Shown here: one piece after another, positions 1-11,387 of the stretch
Position numbering within the stretch: the stretch's first letter is position 1
How the letters are laid out: each line of letters opens with the position of its first letter
Assembly: GCA_963678705.1 (NCBI GenBank)
Contig: OY783203.1
Coordinates: 18,210,535-18,274,534, forward strand
Origin: Panorpa germanica
Lineage: Eukaryota; Arthropoda; Insecta; Mecoptera; Panorpidae
DNA length: 64,000 nt
Reading direction: 5' to 3'
The notes under the pieces: generated by a model
Told to the model about the DNA's origin: nothing
Database searches by the model: none
What the model saw: only the letters and a program-made list of their open reading frames with translations
Translations under genes and position numbers: made by a program

Positions 1-46
1 TTTGATTAATATTTTTTATACAATGCCTTATCAATTATATATTAAA

Positions 47-366
47 ACTAGCTGTCCCGGCCACGCGTTGCTGTGACTAACGTTTTTGTCATATTACATT
101 ACATAGCGCCATCTATTGAATATTTACTCAATCTAGTCAACAGATGTCGCCATCTTTTAAAATCGTTTGGAGCTAACAGATAATTAGACAAATAATTTGC
201 AATAAGATAATATTGCAATCATAAATTGAGATGTAAGCTATCCTATCTTTCCAGTTGGATCAAACTGCACACGGTGTACAAATTTGATTAAAATCGGTTA
301 AGTAGTTTAGGAGTCCATCGCGGACACACAACGTGACACGTAATTTATATATATTAAGAAGAAGAT
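47..366 (+). mobile_element. RTE-like LINE/SINE 3' end
   Basis: The block opens with AACTAGCTGTCCCGG and ends with a segment containing AAAATCGGTTAAGTAGTTT, a GACACACAACGTGACACG stretch and a TATATATATTAAGAAG tail. This layout resembles the 3' ends of many arthropod RTE-type LINEs and the SINEs that share their tails. No reverse-transcriptase reading frame remains, so this is a short 3' fragment. Assignment rests on remembered resemblance, not alignment. Confidence 0.42.
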
Positions 367-462
367 ATTACCGCGATAGCTGACAAATCATGCTGATACG
401 CATTGCGTTGTCTACATAAGGAAAACAATTTTTTTTTCAAATTATTTGAAAAAAACGATTTA

Positions 463-1115
463 GGCTGAGTTCATACGACATTATACTACACGTTTTTTAC
501 AGTATTCGATTTTAAACGTATAATCAGCGGGATGTTCATACGGTAAATTTTTATTAGTAAAAACTTGTAACCGCAGTTTTTATACGAAAAAATAAATGTA
601 CTAAAATGAAATTTGCTATATGTTAAGGTAAGTAAAGATATAAAAATAACGCTTAAGTTTTATTAATTTCATTAATTTTGAATAGAACAAATCAATCAAT
701 CGAGTTCGAACTTTGAAGTGAAGGTATTGTTGTTAGATTTGTACTTGATTTGTTATTGTTGTCTGTGTCGATTTTTATATAATTCCATCCCATAAAACGG
801 GTTTTTGTTCCACATTTGAAGCACGTGCAAATGAGACTTCAGCACTAAACACTTGTTCGGTTACTCTTCGATAAAAGTCACGCCCTGTGAAAGATACTAC
901 ATGATACTATGCGCCACTGCTGGCAGAATTCGTTAAAGTTCATTCGATTTGCTTCACAAATCCGGTGAGTATTCGATAAACGTGTTTAGTGTGTACGTTT
1001 TCTTGCAGTACGAACGTCATGTGAATGGTTCTATATAAAGTGTATGCGCCACTGCTTATTTGATAATATTCATACTGCACAAAAACGTGTAGTAGAATGC
1101 CGTATGAAGCCTGCC
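463..1115. mobile_element. PIF/Harbinger-like MITE, copy 1
   Basis: Terminal inverted repeats of about 45 bp: the left end GGCTGAGTTCATACGACATT is mirrored by the right end, whose reverse complement starts GGCAGGCTTCATACGGCATT. Both continue through ACTACACGTTTTT. The flanks are TTA on the left and GTA on the right, close to the TWA target duplication of PIF/Harbinger elements. The interior has no transposase frame, so it is non-autonomous. A second, inverted copy lies at 27522-28079. Confidence 0.72.
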
Positions 1116-1209
1116 GTAGTTTCTTTACGTTATAATCGAAATCTAGATACGGGTACTTTTATTCCATGCGATCTCTGATATGGGATAGACATTATATGGA
1201 CACCGATTC

Positions 1210-1412
1210 TATTTAATTTTATTTATTTAACAAGATAAGCCTATTTCCGATTCTGAGTCCTATCACCAGCAACCTCCTTAAATGCAGGCAGTATTTATAA
1301 TGCCATCGTCTCATATAGGTGTGCTTCATGTAATGCTATGTCATAAGTTTTATGATTATGAGATAACATAATCAATTAAATTTTAATGACAACCAAACCC
1401 AGAAAATATAGC
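1210..1412 (-). mobile_element. tRNA-derived SINE, 5'-truncated
   Basis: On the minus strand this matches the body and tail of the SINE family found elsewhere in the window: CTGGGTTTGGTTGT core, a CAT-rich middle, then a tail with CTCAGAATCGGAAATAGGC and an A/T-rich end. The tRNA-like head with its B box is missing, so the copy is truncated at its 5' end just before position 1412. Confidence 0.68.
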
Positions 1413-3369
1413 AGTGGTCTGGTTTTACATTAGATTGTTTAACAATTGTTATTTTCAGAAAATCTGAGTAATAGTTTATTATACATGGTAGGCTGTCGCT
1501 TCTAAATCCTGTAACAATTTTTATAATTTCAACATATCTTAAATGGGTATATTCTTGGAATGTTTTTCCCTAAATTATCAGGTCAACCCCCTTAATGGTA
1601 AACTAGAATTTAAAAAAGCATATGTATAAAACGTTGGAGAAAAAGCAGAAGCATACGCAGAGATGTGTTGTACCCCTAAATCTATATCCATTTCGATACA
1701 ACGTACTGTTATCACCCTTACCCCCCACATTGCTGTAACATTCTACTCCACGAAACGATGAACCACACCAACCCCCACCCCCACCCCCACACTCGTCCCA
1801 ACTTTCCTGCATAACCCATTTGATGTTAAACATTGCTTCAGGTTTGAGGTGTGTTACGCAGTTTAGATTTGGAATGAGATAAAAAATGTAAGCCTTTGAA
1901 ACAAGCAAAATAATTAACGGTTAATTTAGTGGTAGTACACTCGAGTTCTGTCTGAAATTACAAAGTATAAAATTACCACGATTCAATTAATTACAAAAAC
2001 CACGTAACTGAAACCATCATTAATGATTCTATGATCTTAATTATTTAATTAAATAATTAAAATACTTTACTAATTACGCTTCACAATGATTGAAATGTTG
2101 TAGAGGTAATTATTTTCTATCGAACGAGAATTTAGTTAATTTATTCACCTTCAGTAAATTAGTTATGGTATTAATTTTATAAACGCCTATATAGACTATA
2201 CCCGCTGAACACAGTACGTGCATTTAGGGATTATCTAACATATTTTTTATTTAAATATTTCGTTCCTATTTCATTATTATTTCAAACGTAACCTTTTTTC
2301 GAATCAAATATCTTTAGTAGACAATTTAATAATTTAAAGACTGTTAGGTATTTTAAATATCATCAATATTTATTTTAGTTAATACTTTGGTATTTCTTTA
2401 GGTTTTCTAGAATACTTTCGGAAATTTCCAAAATGAACTTCTATTTCAAAGATTAAAGTTTCTAGCAACATACAAATTTTATAAAATTATTTAAAAATAA
2501 ATTCAAATACAAGTATAGTGACATTTGCATTTAAGCGGTTTATGTATTTTGCTTATGAAGAAGTTAAAAACTATCGCTATGACTCATATCTTTGGAATAG
2601 CTTTCCTGCGTCCCCAAGGAACATGCACTCATGGTCAACAACCCTTGCATTTGATTCAAATTATTTAAAAAAAGTTAGCTTTGTAATTTTATTAATTTAA
2701 TTAGATCTGGAATATAATTTTTATGGCTTATACAGTTTGTATTCTCATTTATTTTTTCATGGAAAAAATTGTTTATTTTTTTAGTTATAGCATAAGTAAA
2801 ACTAATAAATAAATTTAAAATTACAAAAAAATATATGAATTTAAAAGTGAAGGCACATTTGGAAAAACCACAAAAGAAATTAATATATTTTCACTTGCTT
2901 TGAAATGTGAATTATGTTTTTTGAATTCAAATTTCTAGAAAATGAAAAGTATGTTATAGAAGTAATTAATTATTTAATTATTTTTATATTTAATAGTATA
3001 TTGGATATATTTGAAGTTGTAATATTTCTATAATTACGTACGTAATTTTCCTATAAATATTATTTAATAAAGGTTTTTTGAGATTAGTATAGATATCATC
3101 TTTAAGTGTAAAAATTATAAAATTAATCTAGACACATCTTATCAACATGCTATAAGCTAATATAATCATCGGTGGTAGAAATCAAATAATATAACAAAAT
3201 CATTTTATAAATAATTTGGGAATTTATGAGAGAAAGGGGTGAGAGAGAGAATAAAGGGCATAATAATCTGTAGTGACTTTTCAATAGCTTAAAAATCTAT
3301 CTTAACCATTAAAAAAAATGAAATAAAGGAGGTAAATGCTTGCAATATAAATATTAATGAACGTTGATA
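1413..3369. other. AT-rich stretch without recognised gene
   Basis: No supported gene. The only notable feature is a C-rich run at 1772-1788 with three C5 blocks separated by single A residues. On the minus strand these are three G5 runs that could help form a G-quadruplex. A GA-rich patch lies near 3230-3260. Confidence 0.5.
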
Positions 3370-3760
3370 CCTTTGCATTGCTGAAGGCTTAAATGAAACT
3401 TGCTGATGGCGAAAAGTTTCGAAGTGTCGACACGATACAAAGATGCAAAATATTCCAAAAAGTACTTTAACCAGATATCTCTAAATAGTTGTCAACAATC
3501 ACAATAATAAATCCAAAACCAGAAATGGATGATACAATTAACGATTAACTGATAAAATAATAATAGAGTAATAATTGAGGAGATCCTAGCACTTCAACAG
3601 ATTACTTGAGAGTGAGCTAAGATATTAGCGATTACAACGAATAAGAACATCCCGTCTAAAAAAAGAACAACCACCGGCCCCTAACCTCTATGCATCATGC
3701 GACACTAAACAACAATATAGATACAGATTTTCTTGGAAATTAATGGAATAGTGTAACCAA
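3370..3760 (+). pseudogene. pogo/Tigger-like transposase N-terminal relic
   Basis: A reading frame near 3440-3478 gives NIPKSTLTRYL, the recognition-helix signature of psq-type helix-turn-helix domains in pogo/Tigger transposases and CENP-B relatives. The sequence before it (AEGLNET..RKVSK) roughly fits the start of that domain. About 100 bp downstream, pieces such as ILALQQIT and ILAITTNKNIPSKK resemble the second DNA-binding domain. Stops occur in all frames, including one right after the TRYL motif, so the copy is dead. No DDE catalytic part was found. The family call rests on one short motif. Confidence 0.38.
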
Positions 3761-4123
3761 TGAACTAAGAAAACAGTTGGACACGTAGTTCAACTCATGA
3801 GCGTCATCACTGATCTAATATTAATCTACAATAAAACCTATCATGTTTCACTAGGATATAAAGGGTAGAACAAATTTAGAACATGGAGCTTTATCATAAA
3901 ACTATACAATTTATTGTTATGACAAAAATATACGAAATTTACTTCAGTGGTAACGCTCTTTAAGATGTTTATCCATTGAAAACACTGTCACTTTTGCTAT
4001 TTTCTCTGCATCGTTGAATATACAGCGATACAAAACCTTTTAAGTAAGTGGAACACTTTCCGAGCGCTGGGCAACCTAAAACAGTCTGATATTCATTTCT
4101 ATCCATCAATTATTTCTCTAACG

Positions 4124-4360
4124 ACGTAGTGATCGAGATCATTATGCTTGATGTTAGACTGCTGTGTCTTCGAATTCGATCCTTGGATCAACGAAATATT
4201 TTTTAGGTTTGATTGTTATCAAATTTGTTCATAATAATAAAACTTATGAGGCTGCGTATTTCACATATGAATCCACGACATCATAAATACAGCGAACATT
4301 GTAGGACATCGTCAGTGAAATACTCAGCATCCGACGTTAAATAAATTAATAAATAAAAAA
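4124..4360 (+). mobile_element. tRNA-derived SINE
   Basis: A tRNA-like head (TTCGAATTCGATCC as a degenerate B box at about 4170) is followed by the family core TTTTAGGTTTGATTGTTATC and the tail GTCAGTGAAATACTCAGC with GACGTTAAATAAATTAA, ending in A-rich sequence. It shares this layout with copies at 9994, 29446, 40762, 44014 (minus) and 62404. Confidence 0.74.
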
Positions 4361-7300
4361 ACCATATATAGAACATCAAATAAATACACCTTTCTTATCA
4401 CGGACCCGCGGAACGTAGTTTGGAAACTGCTGCAACTGTTCATTTGTACGAAGAACAATCGCGCAGTATAGCAAGAACGTATAGTAAGTACGATAGACTG
4501 AGATAGCTTTATCTATATACATAACCAGAGAAAGAGAGAAAGCAACTTGAATACTAAAAGATTTTTATAATAATAATTTATTTGATTATCGTGAGTTTAT
4601 ACATTTATATCGATATATGCAATTCAGAGTTTGTTGATGGATAGTGTATCAACAACTAAACTAAAATAAAGTAATCGTAAATGTGAATTAACATTAAAGT
4701 GCACGACGCGGAGCGACGCGACTCTATGTAACACACACACAGCGATGAGGTCATTAAATCTTTATGGCTGTATTATATTAATGATAGTCTACGAGTATAA
4801 CTCGCTGCGATATATTGCTTCAAAATAAAACTTCGAGTATAACTATCCTGCTCTAACAGGTAACCAACACATTCATTCTTTATGAGTAAGAAAGACATAT
4901 AATCACATAGTAAGTATACTATACTAATTCATTTAGTAATTAATTTTGTTATAGTTCGTTAATTTTAGTAAAACACTTTTTTAATACCGTTAAATCATAA
5001 CCTGTAATTATAGTGTATCACATTTTTTTCGGATGTACATTATAAAATTGAAGGAAATAATTCATTTACTTTTGATTTAAACATTTTTAATGATTTCTCA
5101 CATTTATTTATTTTATACGCTGTTATCCAAAATAAACAACAAAATTTGAGGAAAATATCATTATAAAGAACTATATCCACAAAAACGTTGTCACCATCAT
5201 CTGTCAAACTATACGACTATCTATTGTACAATCCCGGACTTCAGCCAGGCTTAATCCGGCTCCAGACGGTGAACGTTGTGTGAGTCAAATATTAGAAGAT
5301 TGACATGGCAAGTTTCCTACTACACGGTGGAACGAATTTTTGATCCGAATGATTTATTTATTTTATTAATTTGTTGATATTATTGACACTGACACTGTTT
5401 AACAAAAACTATCAAGTAAATAAAGAAACTTTTAAGTATAAAACTTTTCTTTCTTGGACGATCCGTGCAGCAGTGCATGACATGTGGATCAAGTGTGTGG
5501 TGTGGGTAGAAAAATCCCTTTCGACGCGGATCAAAAGACCGACAACAGCCCGAACTCCTTCCAACGTGAATCTTGCACACACTTAGTTCCAGTATAGGTC
5601 ACACGATGCGTCGAACCATCAAGCGTCCAACGTTGGAAGGTGTTCGTAGCATCATTTGGAGCCGGCTTTAGCGATGACATAATTTAGAGCCACAAAGACC
5701 TATTCATTCTGCCTATGCAATTCCTAACTTTAGACCTGGAGAGAAAGACGTGTAAACGGATACGCACTTCCACGAGTTTGATGGACTACGCGTCTTATGC
5801 GACTCTGGACACACAGACTTTTCTAATTCGAGTTCGATCGGTTAAGAGATCAGACCATATATTCGATTGGAATTTAATATTAATAAATGAATGTTAAATT
5901 AATTATTGACATTTCATAGAGAAAACACTATCATATTTTTAATCCTTTAAATAAGAATACCATATTAAAAAAAGCTAATACTAAAACTAAATCTATATTC
6001 TCAATTTCATTTCAAGTATTGATCTTTCATAGGTGCGTTGAATGTATTCTAGCAATTCTGAATTTATCTACATGTATAGAAAAATGACTAAACAGTTTTT
6101 TGTACAAACTATTAATCATTTAGCTACATCTCTCGTAACAAAAAGCTTTTAGAACCTTCATAAGAAAAAAACTAAAACGGAGAATCCCTATTAAGAGAAA
6201 AATATTGTATATGGGTTTCTAAGGAAATGATAATACCCAATGCATAAAATAAATATATTCGTATACCATTCTCCAATAGAGAAGGGTTCAGCAGTTATTT
6301 TGCACCAACCATCGTTTCACAATCTAAATTTATTAGGTTCATCGAACCCACTGGTTCTACATATGCAGGTATAAGCGTTTCTTAACACATACCTCAAATA
6401 CCACCTGGGTTGGATAGACATATGTATACCAAAATGACAAACTTACAATTATGTAATTACTAGATGCTTTTAATTTTCAGATCATGAAATGGATAAAGAA
6501 ATATACCAGACAGACAGTATTCTCAATTACTTACTGCTTGTATTGTTTTGAATAGGCAACACAAAAGAGATCTTTCACAGAATTTCTAACCTAACTTTTA
6601 TGACGATTTTGTTGAATATTTGCACATTGATTAATATTAACTGGACTTATAGGACTATAGGGTTTATAATTAATGTAGAAATAATATCTTACTAACCTTC
6701 AATCGAAAATGGTATACTTCAGAATTCCAGCAGCTTTTTAAAACCACATATTCACTTATTACATGCATACACATACACTGCAGACACAACAAACAATATC
6801 CGAAATGTTAGTTTGTTTCGTTTTAAAATTATTATCGTATCATATAAAGAGTCTTACTGAAAACTTTATTTGAAAAGAATTTAATTGTAACATAACTAAA
6901 TAATTGTATATGAAATTGACACATTTTGATAGGTTAATTTTGACATATTTGACAGGTATCGTAAGTCATATATTAGAATGTTTTGAAATTGAACACTACT
7001 CTTTAATTATTATTGATTATACTGCGATTTGAAAAACAGTACTACGATTTAAAAAACACTTATTAACATGTCTAGGTAACATTTGTAATTAATATAAACA
7101 TTATTTATAAACAAAATACTAATAACACAACATGCAAACAGGTGTCTTTTTATGAAGTTAGTCCTGTATGAGTATAATAATATTATTGACTAATAGATGG
7201 CGCGGTAATGCAAATATCAATAAAACGTTAAGTAGTTATGTATTTAAATATTATAATTCAAATATTTTCCTTTTTTATATTATTGATATAATATTGATCT

Positions 7301-7943
7301 TTTTGAAATTTAATAAATAATTCCCTATAGTCGATTCAGAGAAATATTTATGTTATATGTTTATATGTTTTTTATGTATATATGTGTAGGAATTGAAGTT
7401 TTTAATTATTGATTAGTGATCATTAGGATTTAAGCTTCTTCGACTTTATAACTACAATAATTTTTCATTAAACATTTTCTGAAAACATATTTTTCGGACA
7501 ATCTAAACCATCATGAATATTTTACGAGGCCATAAGGCAGGTCCAAAACCCAACACCCGTGACATCTGCTGGACTAAAAGTTTAATTCCTAGAATCAGAT
7601 ATCTTTGTCAAGGATAAAGATCGTCACCTAGCTCTGGGTGAAGCTCCACGTCTGATTAGGTTTCCATAGAACGCATTGAGACAGGTCTGGTTCTTCGCAT
7701 TGCTGTTAGCCACAGAGGGAGGGAGAGTTACGCACTTATGTGAGTGCACAGAGGGAGGAAGAGAGAGTAAGAACTGAAACTTGATTTGCGGTAAAACTGT
7801 TTGTGAATCAAGCACCGTGATCTGGGTAGGTGAAAGGGTGTGGGTGAGTGTTTGCGGTGAAGGGAGTAGGAGGGGGCGTTCTGGAGTTGAGTTGCGTTTC
7901 ATATATTACCATATCAAAGTGGTTGATGTGAATTTTCCTTTAA
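4361..7943. other. unannotated intron/intergenic sequence
   Basis: No gene or repeat boundary could be supported. Two GC-richer islands stand out: 5225-5700, with a small inverted motif CCTTCCAACGT / ACGTTGGAAGG at about 5557-5643, and 7640-7900, a purine-rich strand with GAGGGAGG runs. Open frames in the second island (minus strand, 92 codons) follow from its skewed composition and have no recognisable domain. Confidence 0.5.
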
Positions 7944-8304
7944 GGGGTTACACCACCCTCTCAGGGTTTAAATAGAACTCAATTTTTATGCAGCTAAACC
8001 AATGGTTATTTTTTATTTCTAAATAAATACGTTTTTAATATATTGTTTGAAGTTTTTAAATCTAAAAATGGTAATATATAGCGAAGTTACAAGAGTACGC
8101 GTGATTTTCGTTTTCATCTTCACGTAGGGGTCATGTAATACCAATTGTAATTAATCCTAGTACGCTAAATTATGACTGGATAGAATTTAATGTTGTATAA
8201 TATAAAACAAAATGTAGTAATACAGAATTAGGGAAGAGTTTAAGTCATTTTTCTTATATTCAATAATTATTCAATATTATATTAAATAATAATAAATCAT
8301 CAAT

Positions 8305-8569
8305 TAATTACGTCATACACAAACCAGGGGGAGAGGGGGCTCTCAAAGTGTGACAAGATGTGGCATGTGGGGGTGGAGGTGGAGGACTCATTGGATTTGT
8401 GATGTCACACTAATCTAAAATTAAACTTAGAACAAATATTAAAGTCAAAAAGCAAAAGAAGACTAAATAGAAAATATTTTTTTTCAAATGTGTGACGTCA
8501 CAACAGGGATTGAGAGGGGAGGTTAAAAATCATGATATTTTTGTGACATAATTTATGGATGACTTCTAA
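8305..8569 (+). repeat. dispersed G/T-rich repeat, copy 1
   Basis: It shares with 52079-52350, in the same order: CACACAAACCAGGGGG-like start, AAAGTGTGACAA, CATTGGATTTGTG, a TCTAATCTAAAATTA block, TTTTCAAATGTGTGAC.TCACAAC, then a GGGGAGG stretch and an end near TTTATGGATGA. The layout resembles the 3' end of a retroposed element, but no coding part is present and the family is not identified. It ends exactly where the next MITE begins. Confidence 0.6.
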
Positions 8570-8930
8570 GGTCGTCCGCACATGGGTCGACTGATTGCAA
8601 ACGCGAGCCCCGAATCTGCCCGAACCGAATGAGAATGCAACTGTGTTGTTAGTGAGAGAAAACACACGGCACGAACGAAACTAAACTGGTTTTGAGCAAC
8701 TATGTTTCTTGGTCGCAGGACAATTACGTTGCTTGCTTTTGATGGTGCATAAATACTTTTCAACAGTATTTAAATACATACTTACATACAAATACCTCAC
8801 AATAAGACACAATAAAATCCCCTATTTTACAGAGTCATGAAACACGGCTCGACATGGCTCGTTTTTCGTTTTCATTGGAAACTTCGTTGCGCTACTAGTT
8901 TGCAATCAGTCGACCCGTGTGCAGACGGCA
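8570..8930. mobile_element. MITE, PIF/Harbinger-like
   Basis: Terminal inverted repeats of about 33 bp: left GGTCGTCCGCACATGGGTCG, with the right end reading TGCCGTCTGCACACGGGTCG on the other strand, both continuing ACTGATTGCAAAC. Flanks are TAA and TAG, consistent with a decayed 3-bp TWA duplication. No coding capacity. It lies inside the TTAA-flanked element and so inserted after it, or arrived with it. Confidence 0.78.
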
Positions 8931-9138
8931 TAGGAGTGCACTGTAGACAAGATGTTTGAACATTGAAGAATTCAGAGTTTCACTGTTAAAGGGCTATTAC
9001 AATTTTCCATATTCAATATGCAAGCCTAGTTCTTCTTTTGCATTATCGTAGCTATAACTTCATGATAGGTTTCATGATTTAAGGTTCGGAAATAATTGTC
9101 CTTTTTAATTACCAAGATGGTGGTGTTATCCCTTAAGG

Positions 9139-9992
9139 TAATATAATTAACGATTGCTAAGATTTAACTTTCAATAATTTGACATATTAGAGCTTTTGTA
9201 GATTACTTTGTTTCTATTGTATTTCTTTAAGAAGCAGACTAAGCAAATGTTAAACGGAAAACCTTCCTGGCTATACTCGTAGTTGCGAGTAACGAGTAAC
9301 AAAAGCCTGTAGGGGGGAGAGGTGGGGTGTGGGGTAAGAAGCGAGTGTTGTTAGGGTGGTGGGTCGTAAACCAGGCGCTTTCCAACTCTTCCAACAAGGG
9401 GGACTATACGTTATATGGGAGTATACAAGTAGAATGATACAAATATTGAATGCGCATGGTCCGAGGGTGCCGCATAGCGCCATGAGATCGACTCTCTCAC
9501 GTTCGGCTCATTCGGTTTACCTCGGTTATAATCGGCACTGCAGTGGTTCTCCCGCCTACCTCCCTGAGCCGAAATGACTACCGAAATGGGTTACTTTCTA
9601 CACAGATCTCCGTACTACGTACTCCTAACCATCATCTCTTTCCCACACCTCACGCTGGCTGGGTGCTTTTCACTCATCCCTAATTTTACCCTAACCACTA
9701 CGCTCTAACTCATTCCGGGGTACGAGTATTTCTGCCTTACTCTGGATATGAATGCGACAAAAATCCGTGGGATTAAATAAACAACTGAATTGGAACATAA
9801 CAGCAACGTCCGTGGGTATTTTACAACTAACGTGGATATTACTTTATTAATAGATACTAAAATAACTAAATAACTAAATGACAACACTGAAAAATATGTT
9901 CCAAATTTAATTTTTCTATGTAGCTGTAATTGTTACAGATTGTCTCACTGTAAATGTGTCTGGATAATAAATTGAAAACAAGCTATTAGATT
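9139..9992. other. GC-richer island, no gene recognised
   Basis: Positions 9240-9760 are clearly richer in G and C than the surroundings, with a C/T-rich segment (9540-9660) and an A/G-rich segment (9300-9360). Overlapping open frames of 60-73 codons on both strands show no recognisable domain. It could be a decayed transposon, a promoter-proximal island or an unrecognised exon; nothing in the sequence decides. Confidence 0.35.
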
Positions 9993-9993
9993 G

Positions 9994-10222
9994 TGGCCAC
10001 CATGGTGGCTTAGAGCATTGATGCTTGTTGTTAGACGGATGTGTCTTCGGGTTCGATCCCCGAACGCGCTGTAATATTTTCTGGGTTTGGTTGTTATCAA
10101 GTTTACTTTATTATGTTCTTACATAATCATATGAGACGAGGCCTTGACGCCATAAGAATAATCAACATAGCATGGAGAGGGGAGGTCCTGTCTGTGAAAG
10201 GAATAAATAAAATTAAAAAATA
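9994..10222 (+). mobile_element. tRNA-derived SINE, best-preserved copy
   Basis: The head reads like a tRNA gene: an A-box-like TGGCTTAGAGCATTGATGC and a clean B box GGTTCGATCCC at about 10050, the internal RNA polymerase III promoter. The body has TTTTCTGGGTTTGGTTGTTA and the copy ends in an AATAAATAAAATTAAAAAAT tail. The start carries a small palindrome, GCCACCATGGTGGC. The head matches no functional tRNA I can name, and it should not be annotated as a tRNA gene. Confidence 0.84.
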
Positions 10223-11387
10223 AACACTTAAGTCTCATTCCCACTCACTGTTTTGATATTAAATTTACTGTTTTTATTTAATATTTTAATTTTGACTTCA
10301 GGTTTTCAGAATAGGCATTTCTTGTTACATTCGTGTTCTAATTTGAGTTTAGTTAATTTACTTGGTGCGCATGCGTCGTTAGTAATATAAATTTTGACAG
10401 TTCGACAGTTGGACAAAATTGAATATGGAATAATTAAAATTGCTGTTTTTAATAACAATTAGCAATAGAAATTGTTTTTATTTCTTAATTTTTGACACTT
10501 GACATTGAACTTCTTTTAAATATAAAGCCTACTGCATTTTGACAGATTGTCACATTTTGGAGGTTATAATATAATATAGTTTTTCTTAATTTCATATTCT
10601 TAATTTAAAACAATGGACCTTGTAAGGTTCTAAGAAAGCTAAGAAAACTTAAAAAATAAATTTAATTAAAAATAGTACTGTGAATGACTACGCGTATTGC
10701 CAAATGCTAAACTCTTTCAGGGCGTCACTTTTTTTATCAACATCGTTTCTTAGTTACCAGAAGTGTGAATTGGACCATAGTCGGTATCATAGCCAGATCC
10801 ACGGCGAGATTCAGCTCGAACATGTTTTCTATCGATTTTCCAAAGTTATTTCAAATGATTTTTTTCATTATTTTTTTTTGTTCTAAGACTAGCTTCAATT
10901 ATATATTTGGGCTCGCTCATCTGGCTACTTAGTTCAGTCCATGGGAATACATAATGACATGCACACTTGTCTTATACAAAATTGTTAGTGTTGTCTCTGT
11001 TTGTTCAATGTGTTCATGTGGTGTTGTCTCTTTCTTTCTACGATAAAGACAAATTTGCTCTAATCCATAAAACTTATACTGTAATGCAAGGAAACCAATA
11101 CACTCGCAACTTATCTTATCAAATACTTACCAAGGAGTTCTAGAAGAATCATACTTGCATCTTGATTCTAATCCAATTACTTTTATTATTACAGTAAAGT
11201 TATGACAGCATGTAGTACCAACCGCCACCGCCGCTGCTGTCTATGTGAACTACATCTTTTTGTCTTCCAGCCAATTCAATAAACATGTGGCACATATTTT
11301 TAAATTTTAACAATTTTCATAGAAATAAAACAAATTACAGTAAACCACTTACATTCTTGACTGCAGCATTTAACTACTAGGGTAGTT
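10223..11387. other. unannotated, with a possible promoter-like patch
   Basis: No gene recognised. Between 10360 and 10560 there are several TTTGACAG/TTGACA motifs and one NRF-1-type palindrome (listed separately). An ATG at about 10613 followed by CTTGTAAGG could mimic a first exon with a donor site, but only three codons would be coding. Confidence 0.4.
10366..10375. promoter_or_regulatory. NRF-1/Ewg-like palindrome TGCGCATGCG
   Basis: The sequence TGCGCATGCG matches the consensus bound by NRF-1 in vertebrates and Ewg in insects, usually found close to transcription starts. It is one short motif in an AT-rich region, with no coding exon confirmed next to it, so function is speculative. Confidence 0.2.

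Larger units (their letters stand above)
7944..9132. mobile_element. TTAA-flanked DNA element (piggyBac/Sola3-type)
   Basis: The left end GGGGTTACACCACC and the right end GGTGGTGTTATCCC are inverted copies, and each is flanked directly by TTAA (7940-7943 and 9133-9136). TTAA duplication is the hallmark of piggyBac and also of Sola3-type elements. The interior has no transposase frame, and two other repeats sit inside (8305-8569 and 8570-8930), which accounts for over half its length. Its original size was therefore about 560 bp if both were later insertions. Superfamily choice is unresolved. Confidence 0.62.

Noticed and set aside
7624-7902. 92-codon minus-strand frame
   Set aside because: Composition follows the G/A-rich strand bias; no domain, splice signals or conservation evidence.
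9994-10065. tRNA gene
   Set aside because: A and B boxes are present, but the head belongs to a dispersed SINE with body and tail, and no full cloverleaf is preserved.
10613-10630. ATG GAC CTT/GTAAGG as a first coding exon
   Set aside because: Only three codons before the putative donor; no independent support.
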